From the NCBI GenBank assembly GCA_034659995.1, contig JAYEIH010000061.1, positions 1-14,708 on the forward strand: a stretch of 14,708 nucleotides of DNA, in the 5' to 3' direction. The stretch is from JAYEIH01 sp034659995 (lineage in GTDB: Archaea > Methanobacteriota_B > Thermococci > Methanofastidiosales > B48-G16). The notes beneath the pieces were generated by a model that ran no database searches, was not told where the DNA came from, and saw nothing but the letters and a program-made list of their open reading frames with translations. The position numbers and the translations under genes were made by a program. This document shows positions 14,287 through 14,708 of this stretch, one piece after another (the first letter of the stretch is position 1; each line of letters starts with the position of its first letter).

Positions 14287-14699
14287 CCAAATTCGATGGG
14301 GTAATTGTATTTTTTCAATAATTCCACGGCCTTATCTGCTTTGTACTCGTTGTAGTATCTCAGTTCGTAATTCAGTCCGACTATACAGGACATTTTAACG
14401 ATCTTTTTTATATATCCTTTTAGTTGATGGGTATCTCTTGGGAGAGTTTTCCCGTATCTGTATTCTTTTCCCTCTTTTATCTCCTCAAAGTTGCCCTTAT
14501 GTTTCTCAAATAATTTTTTGGAGGAGTTTGGATTTTCTATATACACCACAGGGGTTTCCAGTACTATTTTATTAGGGTATACCTTCATTGTTATCCTGTC
14601 GTACTGAGTATCATTGAGGGAAAACTCTAGTACTGTGTACTCATCGCCCTTTTCTTCTTTCAGTACTGTTGCGTCCAGTTTACTGAGAACTTCTTTCAT
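14283..14699 (-). CDS. Hypothetical protein, start near right edge
   Basis: I do not recognise this protein. From the ATG at 14699 it would have 138 residues; the frame remains open to the window edge, so a longer protein starting upstream is possible. It is soluble, rich in lysine, glutamate and tyrosine, with no signal peptide, cysteine cluster or known motif. The first half (about residues 1-55) looks beta-rich and ends in VVYIENPNSS. The second half, with KKIVKMSCIVGLNYELRYYN and a final KADKAVELLKKYNYP, looks largely helical. The stop shares its TTAA with the stop of the converging ubiX gene, a 4-base overlap. Codon use looks like its neighbours, so it is likely a true gene. Confidence 0.65.
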   Translation of the reverse strand: MKEVLSKLDATVLKEEKGDEYTVLEFSLNDTQYDRITMKVYPNKIVLETPVVYIENPNSSKKLFEKHKGNFEEIKEGKEYRYGKTLPRDTHQLKGYIKKIVKMSCIVGLNYELRYYNEYKADKAVELLKKYNYPIEFG

Positions 14700-14708
14700 T
14701 AATAACAC

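Noticed and set aside
1..14708. tRNA or rRNA genes
   Set aside because: No CCA-adjacent cloverleaf pattern, T-arm consensus with matching acceptor stem, or conserved rRNA stretch was noticed on either strand by eye; a tRNAscan-SE run would settle it.

Overview
The window looks like chromosomal DNA of an archaeon, most likely a euryarchaeon. Nearly every gene has an archaeal TATA element (TTTAAA/TTTATAAA type) 20-45 bases before its start. Some genes have a strong GGAGG Shine-Dalgarno site, while others appear leaderless. Several families are typical of Archaea: a site-2 protease, a cytoplasmic gamma-glutamyltransferase without signal peptide, the archaeal/eukaryotic-type tRNA t6A methylthiotransferase, and a fused IPC transferase/DIPP synthase. 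That fusion makes di-myo-inositol phosphate in hyperthermophiles, so the lineage is probably thermophilic or descends from one. I cannot name the genus.

Layout. 1-870 (-): frameshifted IPC transferase/DIPP synthase gene, running off the left edge. 871-1199: structured, gene-free divergent region with a candidate minus-strand RNA. 1200-2489 (+): phenylacetate-CoA ligase family enzyme, converging on 2511-3065 (-), a GPR1/FUN34/YaaH acetate transporter. 3066-3455: intergenic region with a 57-bp tandem repeat and dyad sites. 3456-4022 (+) site-2 protease; 4083-5684 (+) gamma-glutamyltransferase; 5721-6062 (-) DUF3795 protein; 6188-6685 (+) C_GCAxxG_C_C protein; 6710-7636 (+) EamA exporter; 7671-9635 (-) AMP-forming acetyl-CoA synthetase.

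9864-12104 (+) is a run of accessory and decaying genes: a frameshifted small secreted Cys-rich protein, an intact secreted or anchored protein, a frameshifted six-segment membrane protein, and a SAM hydroxide adenosyltransferase (DUF62) relic that has lost its middle. The right end holds ridA and the tRNA methylthiotransferase gene overlapping as one unit (-), a divergent ubiX flavin prenyltransferase gene (+), and an unrecognised ORF at the right edge (-).

Functional thread (inference): acetate import plus Acs activation, aryl-acid activation by the PaaK-like ligase, gamma-glutamyl peptide cleavage and RidA imine clearance fit an organism using organic acids, peptides or amino acids. The most unusual material is the 871-1199 region, the tandem repeat at 3176-3305, the secreted Cys-rich/anchored/membrane trio at 9864-11595, and the patchy gene decay beside fully intact genes.
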